Positions 1 through 41,717 of a stretch of 64,000 nucleotides of DNA are shown one piece after another (within the stretch, counting starts at the first letter, position 1; the number at the start of each line of letters is the position of its first letter). The DNA lies in the NCBI GenBank assembly GCA_054601695.1, contig BAAHQB010000310.1:62001-126000 (forward strand), read 5' to 3'. Position numbers and translations under genes: made by a program. The notes below the pieces were generated by a model. That model saw only the letters and a program-made list of their open reading frames with translations. It was not told where the DNA came from and did no database searches. The DNA comes from Amorphochlora amoebiformis. Its lineage: Eukaryota > Cercozoa > Chlorarachniophyceae.

Positions 1-110
1 ATTTATGATAGAGTAGTGCATACGTGTTTATGCATAGAAATGTATATATTTTATATATAATTTTATTTGTGTGTAGACATGCATATGTACGTGTATTCAT
101 AAATATATTG

Positions 111-183
<73 letters not shown>

Positions 184-441
184 GTACAAACATATATATT
201 GTATACATAGGAATAATATGTACCATAGATGTACGTATATACTGTGATGTAGGCGGCTCTCGATAGCATGCATGAAGTTATATTGTTTAGCGACAATGAG
301 AGGGAATGAGAGAGGGTGAGGTGTAAAGAGCGAACAGTATATAGGGACTGAACACCTTCGAAGTTTCGTTGAAGACATTTCCAGAACATTACCTTTTTTT
401 TTAAAATATATATTTTGTATCTTGTATTTTGATTTTTTTAG
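1..441. other. Intron of the RRM/RS gene
   Basis: (TA)n tracts plus about 160 bases of ordinary sequence (250-430). No exon was recognised. The next exon begins after a T-rich tract ending in TAG at 441. Confidence 0.5.
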
Positions 442-8654
<8,213 letters not shown>

Positions 8655-8950
8655 CGATCGAGTCCTCCTCATCCTGCCCGCTGGAGAGTCATAGATATAA
8701 ATCCGTACATACTCTTGAATTTTGGTTCATAAGTTTCAATTTGAAAAATTCTAAGTTCGTTCGTGCCATTCATTCATTCTAGATATAGACATTCATGAGG
8801 CAAATCTAGAAAAACAAGAAAACTTGAAATCCGATCCAATTTAAACGATAATATTCATGATTAAGTCTGAGCTCGAGGCTACGATCCAGCAATTAGTCAG
8901 TAAGCTTCAATTTACCCATCATATGAGCTAGATGAGTGAGCTAGATACTC

Positions 8951-9021
<71 letters not shown>

Positions 9022-9459
9022 ATATGTCCTAAGTTTCGTATACCTAGATACGTACGTACGTATACGTAACATGTATCATTATAGATCCATATATTTTTAT
9101 AACAATATTTATTTATACATGCGTTTAGTACGTGCCACCAATGCGTACGTGTATACGTATGCGTACATGCGCACTGCAGTACACTGTAGTACATCCTTAG
9201 GTCACCTTTGAATGACGTACATAGTACGCCGACCGCACATGTACCTACTAAAGTGAAGGCTAGCGTACGTACGGTTCCGTCCAGTTTGTTGTGTTTTCGT
9301 ATTTCAACGTACTACACTGGGCCGGCTGAATTGGGTTATACTGATCAACATATAAAGTTGTACGCATACAAAAGATCTACTACCGAGTTGTTTTGCCACT
9401 GTGCCAGTACACCATGACATGATATGTAAGTGTGTATAACATTATGGTACTAAGAATAC

Positions 9460-9520
<61 letters not shown>

Positions 9521-10173
9521 ATGATCATCAAATCTGACTTGACTCGTGCGTACAATACTGTATTGATTGGCGACTAGGGTAAACATATGACATGTCAGTC
9601 ACGGCCTATGATAAGATCACAAGAATACGGTATGTGTTGCATGCGCGAACGGTTGTAGTAATGAATCATGACTTAGGCGAAAGCTAGGAGAGCTATAAGC
9701 TAGGCATCTAGCCTGATAATCTAAGTGGATCGTGTCTTCAAGCATGTAGCAAATATGAAAACATTGTGGCAAATATGGTACGTAGCAATTGTCAGGGAAC
9801 ATGACCTAGATGACGACATTGACGAGAGGCTCATGTACTTATATACGTGTAGACTAATCATGATGATATCGCAATCGGTAAGTAAACACTCATTGGCAAC
9901 CAACATGGTCCCAATATACTAGATATAACAGTACGCCGTATATACAGTCAGTAATGTTATCCGATGCAATACACTTGAATAATGAAATATTTTCTTCTCA
10001 CGAAACCGCATAATCAATACAGTAGCTAGTCAAACACGTGCATAGACCAAGGTAGGTACGTTTCGGTGATAAAATTTGACTTAAGACTAGTCAAATCTCG
10101 ATTCTCTACCCGCATCTATCTAGTCTATCTATGAATTCGAAATCTGCGATATAGAGATTAAAGCCATAGACTC
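8655..10173. other. Intergenic gap between convergent genes, rich in palindromic tetramers
   Basis: This lies between the stop codons of the + strand RRM/RS gene and the - strand coiled-coil gene, so it holds both 3' UTRs and terminators. It has two (TA)n blocks (8958-9020, 9460-9518). The rest is mixed-composition sequence visibly rich in CTAG, GTAC, TACGTA and CATG. No coding exon was found in either direction. Confidence 0.5.
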
Positions 10174-13751
<3,578 letters not shown>

Positions 13752-13753
13752 TC

Positions 13754-14651
13754 CAGACCCTATAATACTCTTAGGGTTACAATTAGGATTAGGGTTGGGA
13801 TTAAGTTTCAGACCCTATAATAGTCTTAGGGTTACAATTAGAGCTAGGGTTGGGATTAAGTTCCAGACCCTATGATAGTCTTAGGGTTATAATAGGGTTA
13901 GGGTTGGGATTAAGTTCCAGAACCTATAATAGTCTTAAGGTTACAACTAAGGTTACGGTTGGGATTAAGTTCCAGACCCTATATAGTCTTAGGGCTGCAA
14001 TTAGGGTTAGGGTTGGGATTAAGTCCTAATTGTTAGGGTTGGGATTAAGTTCAAGACCCTATGATAATCTTAGGGTTACTATTAGGGTTACGGTTGGGAT
14101 TAAGTTCCAGACCCTATAATAGTCTTAGGGTTACAATTAGGGTTAGGGTTAGGACTAAGTTTCAGACCCTATAATAGTGTTCGCTTAAAAATTAGAGCTA
14201 GGGTTGGGATTAAGTTCCAGACCCTATTATAGTCTTAGGGGTACAATTAGGGTTCGGTTTGGGATTAAGTTCCAGACCCTATGATAGCCTTAGGGTTACA
14301 ACTAAGGTTACGGTTGGGATTAAGTTCCAGACCCTATAATACTCTCAGGGTTAAATTAGGGTTAGGGTTAAGTTCCAGACCCCACAATAGTCTTAGGGTT
14401 ATAATTAGGGCTACGGTTGGGATTAAGTTCCAGACCCTATAATAGTCTTACGGTTACAATTAGGGTTAGGGTTGGGATTAGGTTTGGGGTTAGGGTTAGG
14501 GTTAGGGTTAAGGTTAGGGTTAGGGTTAGAGATAACTGTTAGAATTATGGTTGAAATTGGTACTGTTCATTCCTTGGAATAGGGTTAGTTACGTTAGGCT
14601 TAGGAAAGGATAGGGATAGACTTATTGTTAGGCTTAGGGTTAGGGTTAGGG

Positions 14652-14680
<29 letters not shown>
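13754..14680. repeat. Satellite of about 55 bp built on TTAGGG
   Basis: A unit of about 55 bp begins CAGACCCTATAATAGTCTTA and then carries GGGTTACAATTAGGG and a GGTTGGGATTAAG-type end. It recurs about a dozen times to roughly 14480 (unit starts near 13754, 13809, 13864, 13918). It then passes into plain, mutated TTAGGG repeats. Copies differ by scattered substitutions and small indels, so this is an old internal array and not a chromosome end. Confidence 0.85.
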
Positions 14681-24043
<9,363 letters not shown>

Positions 24044-24095
24044 CTAGTAAGCATACGTGTATATGTACATTATATATACACCAATATATGTACAG

Positions 24096-24431
<336 letters not shown>

Positions 24432-24465
24432 AATATATATATATATATATATATAAATGTATATT

Positions 24466-24496
<31 letters not shown>

Positions 24497-24524
24497 ATTA
24501 CAAATTTACAATTTTTATATATAG

Positions 24525-24625
24525 AGAGAGAGAGAGAGAGCGCGACAGAAAGAGAAAGAGAGTGAGAGAAAGAGAAAGAGAGCGAGAGAAAGAGAAGGAG
24601 AGCGAGAGAAAGAGGAAAACACGAT
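24525..24625. repeat. (GA)n-type purine tract
   Basis: GAGA repeats with AAAGAGAGA variation next to a (TA)n block. On the - strand it is a long polypyrimidine tract within the intron(s) of the - strand gene. Confidence 0.85.
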
Positions 24626-24712
24626 GCGAAAATGTGAGAGGGGGAGAAAATATGCAAGATTGACGCTATTAGATTGCGATTAGAGCTTGGTAGGGAGTGG
24701 TTATCAATATGG

Positions 24713-24793
<81 letters not shown>

Positions 24794-24950
24794 AGAGAGA
24801 GAGAGAGGGAGCGTTCACATGTACGTATATATGTATGGTTAACAGTGCGGGGGGGGTGCGCAGGGTTAAAGTAGGAATTGTCCATATTCGTGCAGGTATG
24901 TATGTGTGCATATGTGTTTCCAAAAGACACAGAAAGACCTATCGTTGGAC

Positions 24951-25027
24951 GCCAGTTGTCCGGTTCCTTAGGAGGAAACAGAGATGCGTTTGTAGGGTAC
25001 CTAGAATTGGGTATTATATTCTATACA

Positions 25028-25075
<48 letters not shown>

Positions 25076-25190
25076 CGTATTTGTATATATGTATATTAAT
25101 ATATGTAATTTGTGCGTGCTATAGTAAAAACAAAATTATACGTACGACGTACAGAAGCATGAGTATTTTTTAGATTATATATACAATATT

Positions 25191-25270
<80 letters not shown>

Positions 25271-25384
25271 GTATATACATATGTTTATATTGTATATGTA
25301 TGGTAAAATATGCACACATGCCATATATTACATAGTACATAGATGAATATACATATATGAATACATATATATATATATATATAC

Positions 25385-25416
<32 letters not shown>

Positions 25417-25471
25417 TTGTGTATATTATATATATATATATATACATATATACATAGAATATATTATATAT

Positions 25472-25511
<40 letters not shown>

Positions 25512-25513
25512 CA

Positions 25514-25594
<81 letters not shown>

Positions 25595-25597
25595 TTT

Positions 25598-25628
<31 letters not shown>

Positions 25629-25658
25629 TTATATACAAATATATGTATATATATATGT

Positions 25659-25693
<35 letters not shown>

Positions 25694-25776
25694 GTTTGTG
25701 TGTATATACAATGCCGCTTGCCTATCCCATTTCGGGTGAGCGAGAGAACCGTCTAAGTTCTTAAACTCTCCCCTAA

Positions 25777-25816
<40 letters not shown>

Positions 25817-26289
25817 CATATATATAATGTGTAAATATATTATAGATACATATATATATATATGTATATATGATGTATATATATATATATATATAATATA
25901 TATATATATATATACATATATAGACATATTTCAAAAATATATATAAAACCTCACCCAACCTAATCCTAACCGTTATCCAGAGACCACCAAACTAACCCTA
26001 ACCCAAACCTAACCATAACCTTAACCCAACCCTAACCACATCATCGTAAACAAAACTGTAATAATAACCCGCGGGTTGCTTCCTTTTCCTTAAAGATTAA
26101 AGGGCCGTTCGAAGGCTAAATGTCAAATTCGCCTAAGAATAGCCGAAAGCCTGATTGATCCCTTAACCCCAATTCTAACCCTTCTGAGTGTTCAGAGCGC
26201 AGTTCGTCTGGTATATCATCCTCAGAGAACCTTGTAGCTATTGGTTATATATGTATGTATGTATGGATGTATATATGTATATATGTATG

Positions 26290-26322
<33 letters not shown>

Positions 26323-26323
26323 C

Positions 26324-26361
<38 letters not shown>

Positions 26362-26423
26362 CGTGTGTGTGTGTGTATCTGAGTGTGCGTGTGTGTGCAA
26401 TGTGTATAAGTTTGTGTATTATA

Positions 26424-26487
<64 letters not shown>

Positions 26488-26924
26488 GTATATGTAACAT
26501 AATATATACATACATACATATTTGTATTGAGCTTAGGTCAGGATTAAAAGGGTTATTAGAGGTCAAGGACAGAAAATTTCTGCGAAAAAGCTGTAGAACG
26601 GTCAGCGCTCAGAGTTAGAAGTCTAATGAATATGCTAAGATTAGAGTGAAAATATAGCGTTAGGGTTAGGTAGGTTAGGGTTAGGGTTAGGGTTAGGGTT
26701 AGGGTTAGGGTTAGGGTTAGGGTTAGGGTTACGGTTACGGTCACGTCTGAACTACATGAGAATGAGGGTTAGTAACGGTAGGGATACTATGGGTTAGGTT
26801 TAGAGTTAGGGTTGGGGTTAGGATTGGGTTAAGCATGGGTTTATTGCCTGTTTTGTTGAAGTATTCATACATTTCTTCCATTTCCTCTCTGATATATAAA
26901 TGTAGGTACGTACAATATGTATAT

Positions 26925-26993
<69 letters not shown>

Positions 26994-26995
26994 TA

Positions 26996-27027
<32 letters not shown>

Positions 27028-27113
27028 ATATTATATACATATGTGTGTATGTGCATATGTATATACGTATACATACATACAAATAAATAAATACATATAT
27101 ATATATATATATA

Positions 27114-27176
<63 letters not shown>

Positions 27177-27195
27177 TATATATATATTCTTATAT

Positions 27196-27263
<68 letters not shown>

Positions 27264-27372
27264 CCATGTAACACCTATACACAGACAAAAATCTTCATAT
27301 ATACTCGTGTATGATATTATACATATATATAATATATATATAATATATATATTTTTTATAATTTATATGTAC

Positions 27373-27424
<52 letters not shown>

Positions 27425-27425
27425 A

Positions 27426-27456
<31 letters not shown>

Positions 27457-27463
27457 GTATATG

Positions 27464-27532
<69 letters not shown>

Positions 27533-27548
27533 TTGCGCGTGTGTGTGT

Positions 27549-27618
<70 letters not shown>

Positions 27619-27622
27619 AATA

Positions 27623-27682
<60 letters not shown>

Positions 27683-27762
27683 ATATATATATATTATATT
27701 ATATTATATATATATATATATATATACGAATATGATGTATACATATATATATACATATATCA

Positions 27763-27794
<32 letters not shown>

Positions 27795-27873
27795 TTATAT
27801 TTATGTAAGTGTACATATGTACCTTAGCTCAGGATGATGTCTCAGCCATTCATTCTCTCCCCGTCCGCTATTC
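24951..27873 (-). CDS. Unrecognised acidic protein, 5' end not located
   Basis: Exons in order: 27823-27873 ([16 protein letters not shown]), 26871-26888 (EEMEEM; may run on as [10 protein letters not shown] with a GC donor), 26571-26590 (FFAEIF), 26180-26237 ([18 protein letters not shown]), 25710-25772 ([20 protein letters not shown]), 24951-25000 ([16 protein letters not shown]). Every junction agrees in phase. A further exon at 24623-24665 would also fit, and it joins in phase to 24001-24043, so this gene and the 14652-24043 gene could be one. Against that, 24001-24043 carries a good ATG. No initiation exon was found upstream; a hydrophobic ATG frame near 28.9-29.0 kb does not match phase. 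The family is not recognised. Confidence 0.6.
25955..26050. repeat. CCCTAA block in a - strand gene
   Basis: Short degenerate CCTAACCC run between the 25710-25772 and 26180-26237 exons. It reads TTAGGG on the sense strand, against the usual orientation in this window. Confidence 0.75.
26658..26840. repeat. TTAGGG array
   Basis: Ten or so perfect TTAGGG units at 26685-26735 followed by degenerate ones, in the intron between the 26871-26888 and 26571-26590 exons of the - strand gene. Confidence 0.9.
27113..27235. repeat. (ATT)n microsatellites
   Basis: Two (ATT)n runs (about 27115-27170 and 27199-27233) separated by a short AT-rich spacer, between (TA)n tracts. Confidence 0.9.
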
Positions 27874-27989
27874 CTATTCCTTTGAATGTTACATATCTAT
27901 ACATATATATATATATATATATATATATGTTTTTATATATACACATATGTTTTTATATATATATATTATGTAAATAGTATGTATATGCA

Positions 27990-28040
<51 letters not shown>

Positions 28041-28047
28041 ATATGCA

Positions 28048-28096
<49 letters not shown>

Positions 28097-28107
28097 TGTG
28101 TGTGTGC

Positions 28108-28880
<773 letters not shown>

Positions 28881-28899
28881 ATTTACACAAAATATATAC

Positions 28900-29525
28900 T
28901 AAAATATGGTGTAAACATATGTTTATGAGTAGGAAGCATCCTGGTAGTGAGTGGTGAGTTGAGGAAACGCCGAGAAGAAGACAAAACATTCAGAATAAGT
29001 TGAATTTGAGAAAGGGGGTGTAAGAGATGACTGAATGGGTTGCCGATGAAAGTCCAACTTTAAAAAAGACACCGGGCATATTGAGATACAATGTTCGGAA
29101 CTTCTCTCAGAACAGAATTTTAAAAAAAGGTTAGGGTTTACCAGAATATACAACAGGAGAAAAGGATGTGAAAAGGGAGAAAGAAACTATCTTGATCAGG
29201 GTATTTTGCTCACCGGTTATCCCCGCCCCTCAGCCTCGCGGAAAAATTGCGCCAAGGCATTTTGGTTGTGATTTTGAGCGTGGTTGGTGATTTGTCGTGA
29301 TATAACACCAATAGACAAGAGAATACGGCCACGGGCGCCAAGCTGGCACCAGCCCGTCTCCGTCTCGCGGGTGTCATGTCATTTTACTCATGTCACTTTG
29401 TGAGACGATGAGCGAAGTATTAAGATAATAAATAAATTCTATAATTATTTACATTCTAATATGGAGGTAAGACACGTGTTTATCTTTTCATTCTCCGAAC
29501 CCTAGGACACGTGTCAGTGCGCAAA
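28900..29525. promoter_or_regulatory. Likely divergent promoter region
   Basis: About 620 bases of non-repetitive, higher-GC sequence between the - strand acidic gene and the + strand Canopy start at 29526. It holds an inverted-repeat-like CACGTGT (at 29474 and 29510) and GC-rich stretches near 29220-29370. The divergent position suggests shared promoters. No specific element is proven. Confidence 0.4.
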
Positions 29526-35298
<5,773 letters not shown>

Positions 35299-35734
35299 AA
35301 CAGAAACATTAGCTCTAGTACTATCTTGTTTAGAATCTTAAGTTGGTATCGCGATCGGATGCACCCATGTTCTGCCATGGAACACAGCTAGATAAAAATC
35401 GATATCATTAGTACTTGCATGAAAACGTGCAAATCCTACAATTTGTAATAATATATCTACGGTGCAAGTGATGATCTTGTTTACGTAGATTACTAGGCAT
35501 GATCTACTAGGTGATTTAATATTGCAAACCACACCTTTGCGACAGCGACTACTAGTTCCTACCAGGTTTAATTTTCGTTATTGCTTTTAGTTACGCATAA
35601 TGTTGTAAAACTATTAATATTACGCACGTGTGTGTGTGACAAACAAGTATTGCTTCCAATTTAAGGTTCAGTTTGTTGTGGAAAATTCTACATATGCACA
35701 TGCACGCCCATAGCTCCACCTATTAAACCCTTGA
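35299..35734. other. Intergenic gap between convergent genes
   Basis: This lies between the Canopy stop and the stop of the - strand uS11 gene. It is unique sequence without long repeats, again with CTAG and GTAC motifs. No coding exon was recognised. Confidence 0.5.
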
Positions 35735-36201
35735 CTACAGTCTCCGAGGCTTCCTAAGTCGACACCCATTAAACTTCGGATTCTTCACCTCACGAATCGA
35801 ATTAAACTGAAACCCACTATCTAGAAGTCCCAGCACAGCATTCTTCTGGAGTCCGTGTATGCGAAGATCAAACAAAGACGACCTGATGGTTTTAGAGCGC
35901 GTTAGCTCCCTTCCGAAGTCCAAGGCAACTGAGTAGATAGCTTGGGCAGTCCTGAAAGAACAAGTGTATCTCATTTACATGTGCGTGTCAAGACTCATTA
36001 CCAGAAGGTTGAGTATTACCTTCGTTCCGTTCCTTTGTACTCTTTCGACCTTCTCGTGGAGGTATGAGCAATCACCTTTCCCTCGTGCACGCAGGTGATT
36101 CTGGTTGTGTTCTTCGACCCGTTGATAACAACGAATGACGGACGGGCCGGAGGGTTGGGAGGAAGAAGCCTCACAGGAATGGCACGCACAATCGTGCGCA
36201 T
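35735..36201 (-). CDS. MRPS11: Mitochondrial small-subunit ribosomal protein uS11m
   Basis: Two exons: 36020-36201 (ATG at 36201; 60 codons plus two bases) and 35735-35951 (71 codons and TAG), giving 132 residues, close to bacterial S11. The donor GTAATA and acceptor TTTCAG join in phase. uS11 features: beta strands SFVVING, NTTRITCVHEGKVIAHTS, the GTERRTAQAIYSVA stretch equivalent to the conserved FKG-A-R-K...AA-x-A region, GLLDSGFQFNSIREVKNPK, and the C-terminal NGCRLRKPRRL, which matches the HNGCR-P-K-RR signature. uS11 binds 16S-type rRNA in the platform of the small subunit. The N-terminus (MRTIVRAIPVRLL) is basic and hydrophobic, as expected for a mitochondrial presequence. Divergence from bacterial and plastid forms supports the mitochondrial assignment. 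It is the only gene here with long exons and a short intron (68 nt). Confidence 0.88.
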
Positions 36202-36252
36202 TTCTATATCAGACCACGCACAATGGGTCCGCCACAGCTGCTGGTACTGCCT

Positions 36253-36280
36253 GGTAGTACCTGACGTGTCAGGTACTACC
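36253..36280. repeat. Perfect 28-bp inverted repeat
   Basis: Arms GGTAGTACCTGAC and GTCAGGTACTACC around a 2-base centre, about 50 bp upstream of the uS11m start. A second hairpin, TAATCTCG / CGAGATTA with an 8-base loop, lies at about 36298-36321. Confidence 0.9.
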
Positions 36281-36560
36281 CGATACCATCGACAATAATC
36301 TCGTCGGGAATCGAGATTATGTAGAGATGTCTCGAGAATGAGTAGAGATAAATCTTATGCTACTACCCGATAGTAACCATACAGCCTATTATATTCACCC
36401 AAAAACACGAGCAACTACCGGGTACGGCGGGTAGCTTTGGAGCAGGTATGATTCTGCGCATATTCACCCAAGAATATTCGAATATACCCCGAATTTTCGG
36501 GAGGGTTCGTTGAATGCGCCGAGGAAGGGGCACCCAACGAGGCATAAGTCATTTGTATTT
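36281..36560. repeat. Repeat-rich region with related short motifs
   Basis: TACTACCCGATA occurs twice (about 36274 and 36361), ATATTCACCCAA twice (about 36391 and 36459), and CTACCGGGTA / CGGGTAGC pairs occur near 36415-36433. This looks like an old insertion or a promoter-proximal regulatory repeat; no coding sequence. Confidence 0.5.
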
Positions 36561-38160
36561 TGACGCAAGTGGACGCTACCTCGCTTCCTCGGTCTTACCT
36601 TCGCACCTCAGCCATCGGGCAATTGGAAAACAGGCTAGCACCATTTAGCGAGATTTCTGTTCGTCGTCGTTGCCGTCGTTTTTTTTTGTATTTGTTGTGC
36701 TTTTTCGTACTTTCTTTTAAAGGAAAAACAGTCTGAATTCATGAGGGACGCGGGATGGGAGTGCGCGCTTGGAACATATGTAGGGAGGGACGTGGGGAGG
36801 GACGGTTGAAGTCTTTTTTTTTTCTTCTCACGAGAGCCGTAGCCAGAACGCCGAAAAAGAAAAGAAATGCGGTAAAACCCGTACCCCTGTGCGTTTAAAT
36901 CGTCGCTTTAGTTCGGAGCAATGCCGGCACCCGACATCAAGGAGAGATGAGAACATCGGTAATTTCCATGCCATTCATGCGTCTAAGCTGTCGTGTTCCG
37001 ACACTCAGCGGTACCGCGTTAGCGCCGGTGTGATCCTCTCGCCTACCGCCCTCCCGCATGCCCAACGGCGGCGGTAACCCCGTGAGCCTTTTGTTTTTGA
37101 GATTTCTCAATGGTAGCTCTGGAGTGGTCGCGAGTGGTGTCGATTCCGCATGCGCTGCAACGGCGCGGTAATTCCCGTAAGCCCTTGCATTTGAGATTCT
37201 TCTCAATGGCAGTTTTCGTGTGCTGGTCGCTTCCGCATGCACTGCAACAGCCCGGCGCCTACCTCATGCGCTCCATCGTGTGGTATTTCCCGTGAGCCTT
37301 TTGTTTTTAAATTGGAGTTGTTTTCGAGCGTGAATCGAGGAGTGTGGCTCGAGGCTAGTGAAGACCGCCTTCATGTAAGTGCACTAAGTCCGCTTGGGTT
37401 CGTCATCTGACTTGATTTGTTGGACAGGTTGCGGTACACCAGGATGGAATACGAGGGCCTACGTTTGGACCGAGAATTCGAGCACGTCTCATAGTCCTAT
37501 GAGTTCGGATTGGAGCGGCGTGGGGATCGGAGCGTCATCGATTCGATCTCGAGATTAGGTTGCAAATGCGGAACCACTTTACGAAGCTCTCTAACATGTC
37601 CTTTTCAGAAACGTGAGAAGGCTGTGGAATTCTAGGAGTGACGCAGGGATACGAGAACGAGCGAAGATTCGCGTTGAGGCTCTAGAATTCTAGCAGTGAC
37701 GCAAAGATATGAGGACGATCGTAGATTAGATAGAAGTGAGATGGGACTCGAAAGATTCTTGAAAAGAGTAGTAGCATGCTCGGGAGACAGCCAGTCTAGT
37801 GAGAACCTGAAGAGAGCCACACGGACGTGACAGAGAGCCACACAGTGTTAAGGAAAAGAGTAGACTGCGAGGTAGCGTTTGTGAAGATTAAGGTGAGTTT
37901 GTTTTTATTTTTTGGGGCGCATAAGTATTCAAGGGTAGTTACGTAATGATTTTAGTTGGTGGATAAGAAAGAGTGATTGGTGAGGGTGAGGGCAAGGGGA
38001 GAACAAGAGAAGGTGAGGAGGAGAGAAGACAGGGGAGAGAAGACCGAAGGAGGAGTGATGTGGGGTAATATATAATGATGTTTCCTAGGAAGGCGATTTT
38101 CAGGAAAGCGAGAGGGGAGACTCATGAGGGAGAGGTACAATAGCAAAGAACATATATTAA
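36560..38160. other. Unassigned higher-GC region with direct repeats
   Basis: About 1.6 kb without (TA)n. A unit of roughly 85-110 bp (CCGCATGC..TGCAAC.., CCCGTGAGCCTTTTGTTTTT, GATTTCTCAATGG) repeats three times at about 37050-37310. A 55-bp unit (GAATTCTAG.AGTGACGCA.) repeats at about 37627 and 37684. Open stretches exist on the + strand (for example after 37498, SYEFGLERRGDRSVIDSI), but no exon chain can be supported. It could be a promoter, a non-coding gene, or the 5' end of an undetected gene. Confidence 0.35.
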
Positions 38161-38345
38161 ATATGAACATATTAATATTATATATATATATAAATATGTA
38201 ATATATATATATATATATGTGTATATATATGTATAATAATTTTTATACATAAACATACGAGAATTATTAACAAAATATATTTTAATATTGGACATGGAGA
38301 AAAATCATTAACATATGTGTATTATATATAATATATATAATATAC

Positions 38346-38395
<50 letters not shown>

Positions 38396-38793
38396 CCTCA
38401 TACACATATAGTACATATATTCATTTAGTCATATATACGTGTGTATAAAAATTACATGTATGTATATAAGCATATATGTACAATAAAAATATGATTTATA
38501 TATATGATAACAAATATAACATATATGGTGTATACCTATTACATATATACATATATTTTTGTAAGAAAAATCATTAATACAAATATCTATATATTTAAAT
38601 ATAATATAATAAAATGCAAATGTGTAAATATAATATAATAAATGAACATGTGAGAAAATCAAAAATATGAATATATATGTGTGTATAGAAAAAATACATA
38701 TGTGTATATTACATAAGTATGTACCTGCTATAAAAAAATTAATTTTGAATTTATAAATTATATTATGTATAATACATATAAAATGCTCTCATA

Positions 38794-38975
38794 ATACACA
38801 TGCACGGATTTTACACAACCCTTTAAACATGATGTAAAACCCTCAATACTACATTCGATGATTTAATATATATATATATGCATGCATATGTATATACATA
38901 ATACACATGAACGGATTTTACACAACCCTTTAAACATGATGTAAAACCTCTCATACTACATTCGATGATTTAATA
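38794..38975. repeat. Direct repeat of about 75 bp
   Basis: The segment ATACACATGCACGGATTTTA and its next 50 or so bases (to CATTCGATGATTTAATA) occur at 38794 and again at 38901 with only a few differences, about 107 bp apart, each followed by (TA)n. Confidence 0.9.
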
Positions 38976-38988
38976 TATATATATATAT

Positions 38989-39067
<79 letters not shown>

Positions 39068-39169
39068 ATATATAATATGCATATATAATGTATGCTTTAA
39101 ATGAAAAGTATATAATTTTACATTTTAACATTGTACATTTAATGTATCATTTCCATGAAATGTGTATGT

Positions 39170-39212
<43 letters not shown>

Positions 39213-39227
39213 TGCATATATTATTGC

Positions 39228-39268
<41 letters not shown>

Positions 39269-39273
39269 CTATT

Positions 39274-39464
<191 letters not shown>

Positions 39465-39556
39465 TATATACATATATATATATATATTGTATATATTGTA
39501 TATATATATGTATATATAATATATATTGACATATACATATATATATATATATATAC

Positions 39557-39608
<52 letters not shown>

Positions 39609-39630
39609 AATGATAATAATGATAATAATA

Positions 39631-39677
<47 letters not shown>

Positions 39678-39806
39678 ATATATATGTCCATAATATATCA
39701 AGTTACATATATAACAAACGTATATTTATACAAAATATGTATATGTAAATATAAATATATAAACATACATATATATATATATACATTATATATATATAAT
39801 TATAAA

Positions 39807-39868
<62 letters not shown>

Positions 39869-39945
39869 CATATACATATTTTGTATAAATATACGTTTAT
39901 TATATAATACATATGTAACATAGTGTGAAAATTGTATGAATATAG

Positions 39946-39995
<50 letters not shown>

Positions 39996-40045
39996 TAATA
40001 TATACATAATGTATAAATTTACATTATTTTTATATATATAATATG

Positions 40046-40081
<36 letters not shown>

Positions 40082-40154
40082 ACATATATTTATAAATACG
40101 TGTATAAATATAATATGCTCGCAACCTTTTTAATATACAGATACCTATTAAGAC

Positions 40155-40255
40155 AAAAGTCATATCCGAATCACCGTTATGCAATCACATCCGTTAATAC
40201 GTATGGCGTATATGCGATATACCTAGGGGGTATATATGGTACTTCCCCCCAAGAA
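40155..40255. repeat. Dispersed repeat, copy 1
   Basis: AAAGTCATATCCGAATCACC...GCGATATACCTAGGGGGTATATATGGTACT...CCCCCC resembles 42055-42140. Both copies hold a short hairpin-like ACGTATGGCGTATATGCGATAT core. Confidence 0.75.
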
Positions 40256-40430
40256 TTACATTGTTTATGTGTTTTTATGTATTATGTGGATTTCATAATT
40301 TTTAACTCTATGATGGATATTTATATTTTCCATATATTAAATTTAAATTTAAACATCATGTATTATAATAAATAATATACATATATATATATATATATAT
40401 AATATATATATATAATACATATATATGTAG

Positions 40431-40464
<34 letters not shown>

Positions 40465-40482
40465 TATGTAGATATATATAAT

Positions 40483-40535
<53 letters not shown>

Positions 40536-40608
40536 GTACGTAAAATATATATATTATTGAAGTGCATATCACATACATAACAACAAATTACGTTTTATAA
40601 TAATGTAA

Positions 40609-40656
<48 letters not shown>

Positions 40657-40778
40657 GCAATAAAAAAACATTTGTTTTTCTTGCATGTGCATTTTGTATG
40701 TATAAAACGTACATAGACAAATGTATTATTTTATATATATATATATATATATATACATATACTATATATATATAAAAA

Positions 40779-40818
<40 letters not shown>

Positions 40819-40868
40819 GTATACATATTTACATATAAATATACATAAATATACATACATATATGTGC

Positions 40869-40940
<72 letters not shown>

Positions 40941-41054
40941 TGCTTATATATTTATATTTATATGTTTATATGTATATGTATATAATATAGATAATGTATT
41001 GTTTGGAAATATGTCTTTTTTTTTTATTTCATAATATTATACGTATGGATGCAA

Positions 41055-41086
<32 letters not shown>

Positions 41087-41128
41087 CATATGGATGCATA
41101 CTTGTATACGTATCAAAATGATTTAGCA

Positions 41129-41330
<202 letters not shown>

Positions 41331-41340
41331 GTATGTATAT

Positions 41341-41379
<39 letters not shown>

Positions 41380-41458
41380 GTTCCACGTGTATATATTAGA
41401 TGTATTATTGATATTCCTTTTTAATATAGATAAATTATTATACATTTATAAATATACA

Positions 41459-41507
<49 letters not shown>

Positions 41508-41588
41508 GATAAAGTATTACACATTAAATAACTATAACCTATATAATTGGAATTAAATAATTATATATGAAAATATACATATAATATC

Positions 41589-41624
<36 letters not shown>

Positions 41625-41679
41625 ATATAATTTTTTATATATATATATATATATATATGTAAATAAATATATATATATT

Positions 41680-41717
<38 letters not shown>

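Noticed and set aside
24864-25010. + strand reading [10 protein letters not shown] then [16 protein letters not shown]
   Set aside because: It is open and has AG/GT borders, but the - strand exons on the right chain in phase into 24951-25000, so the - strand reading is preferred.
36937-37242. 101-codon - strand frame
   Set aside because: It spans the direct repeats, has no splice-linked partner and no recognisable domain.
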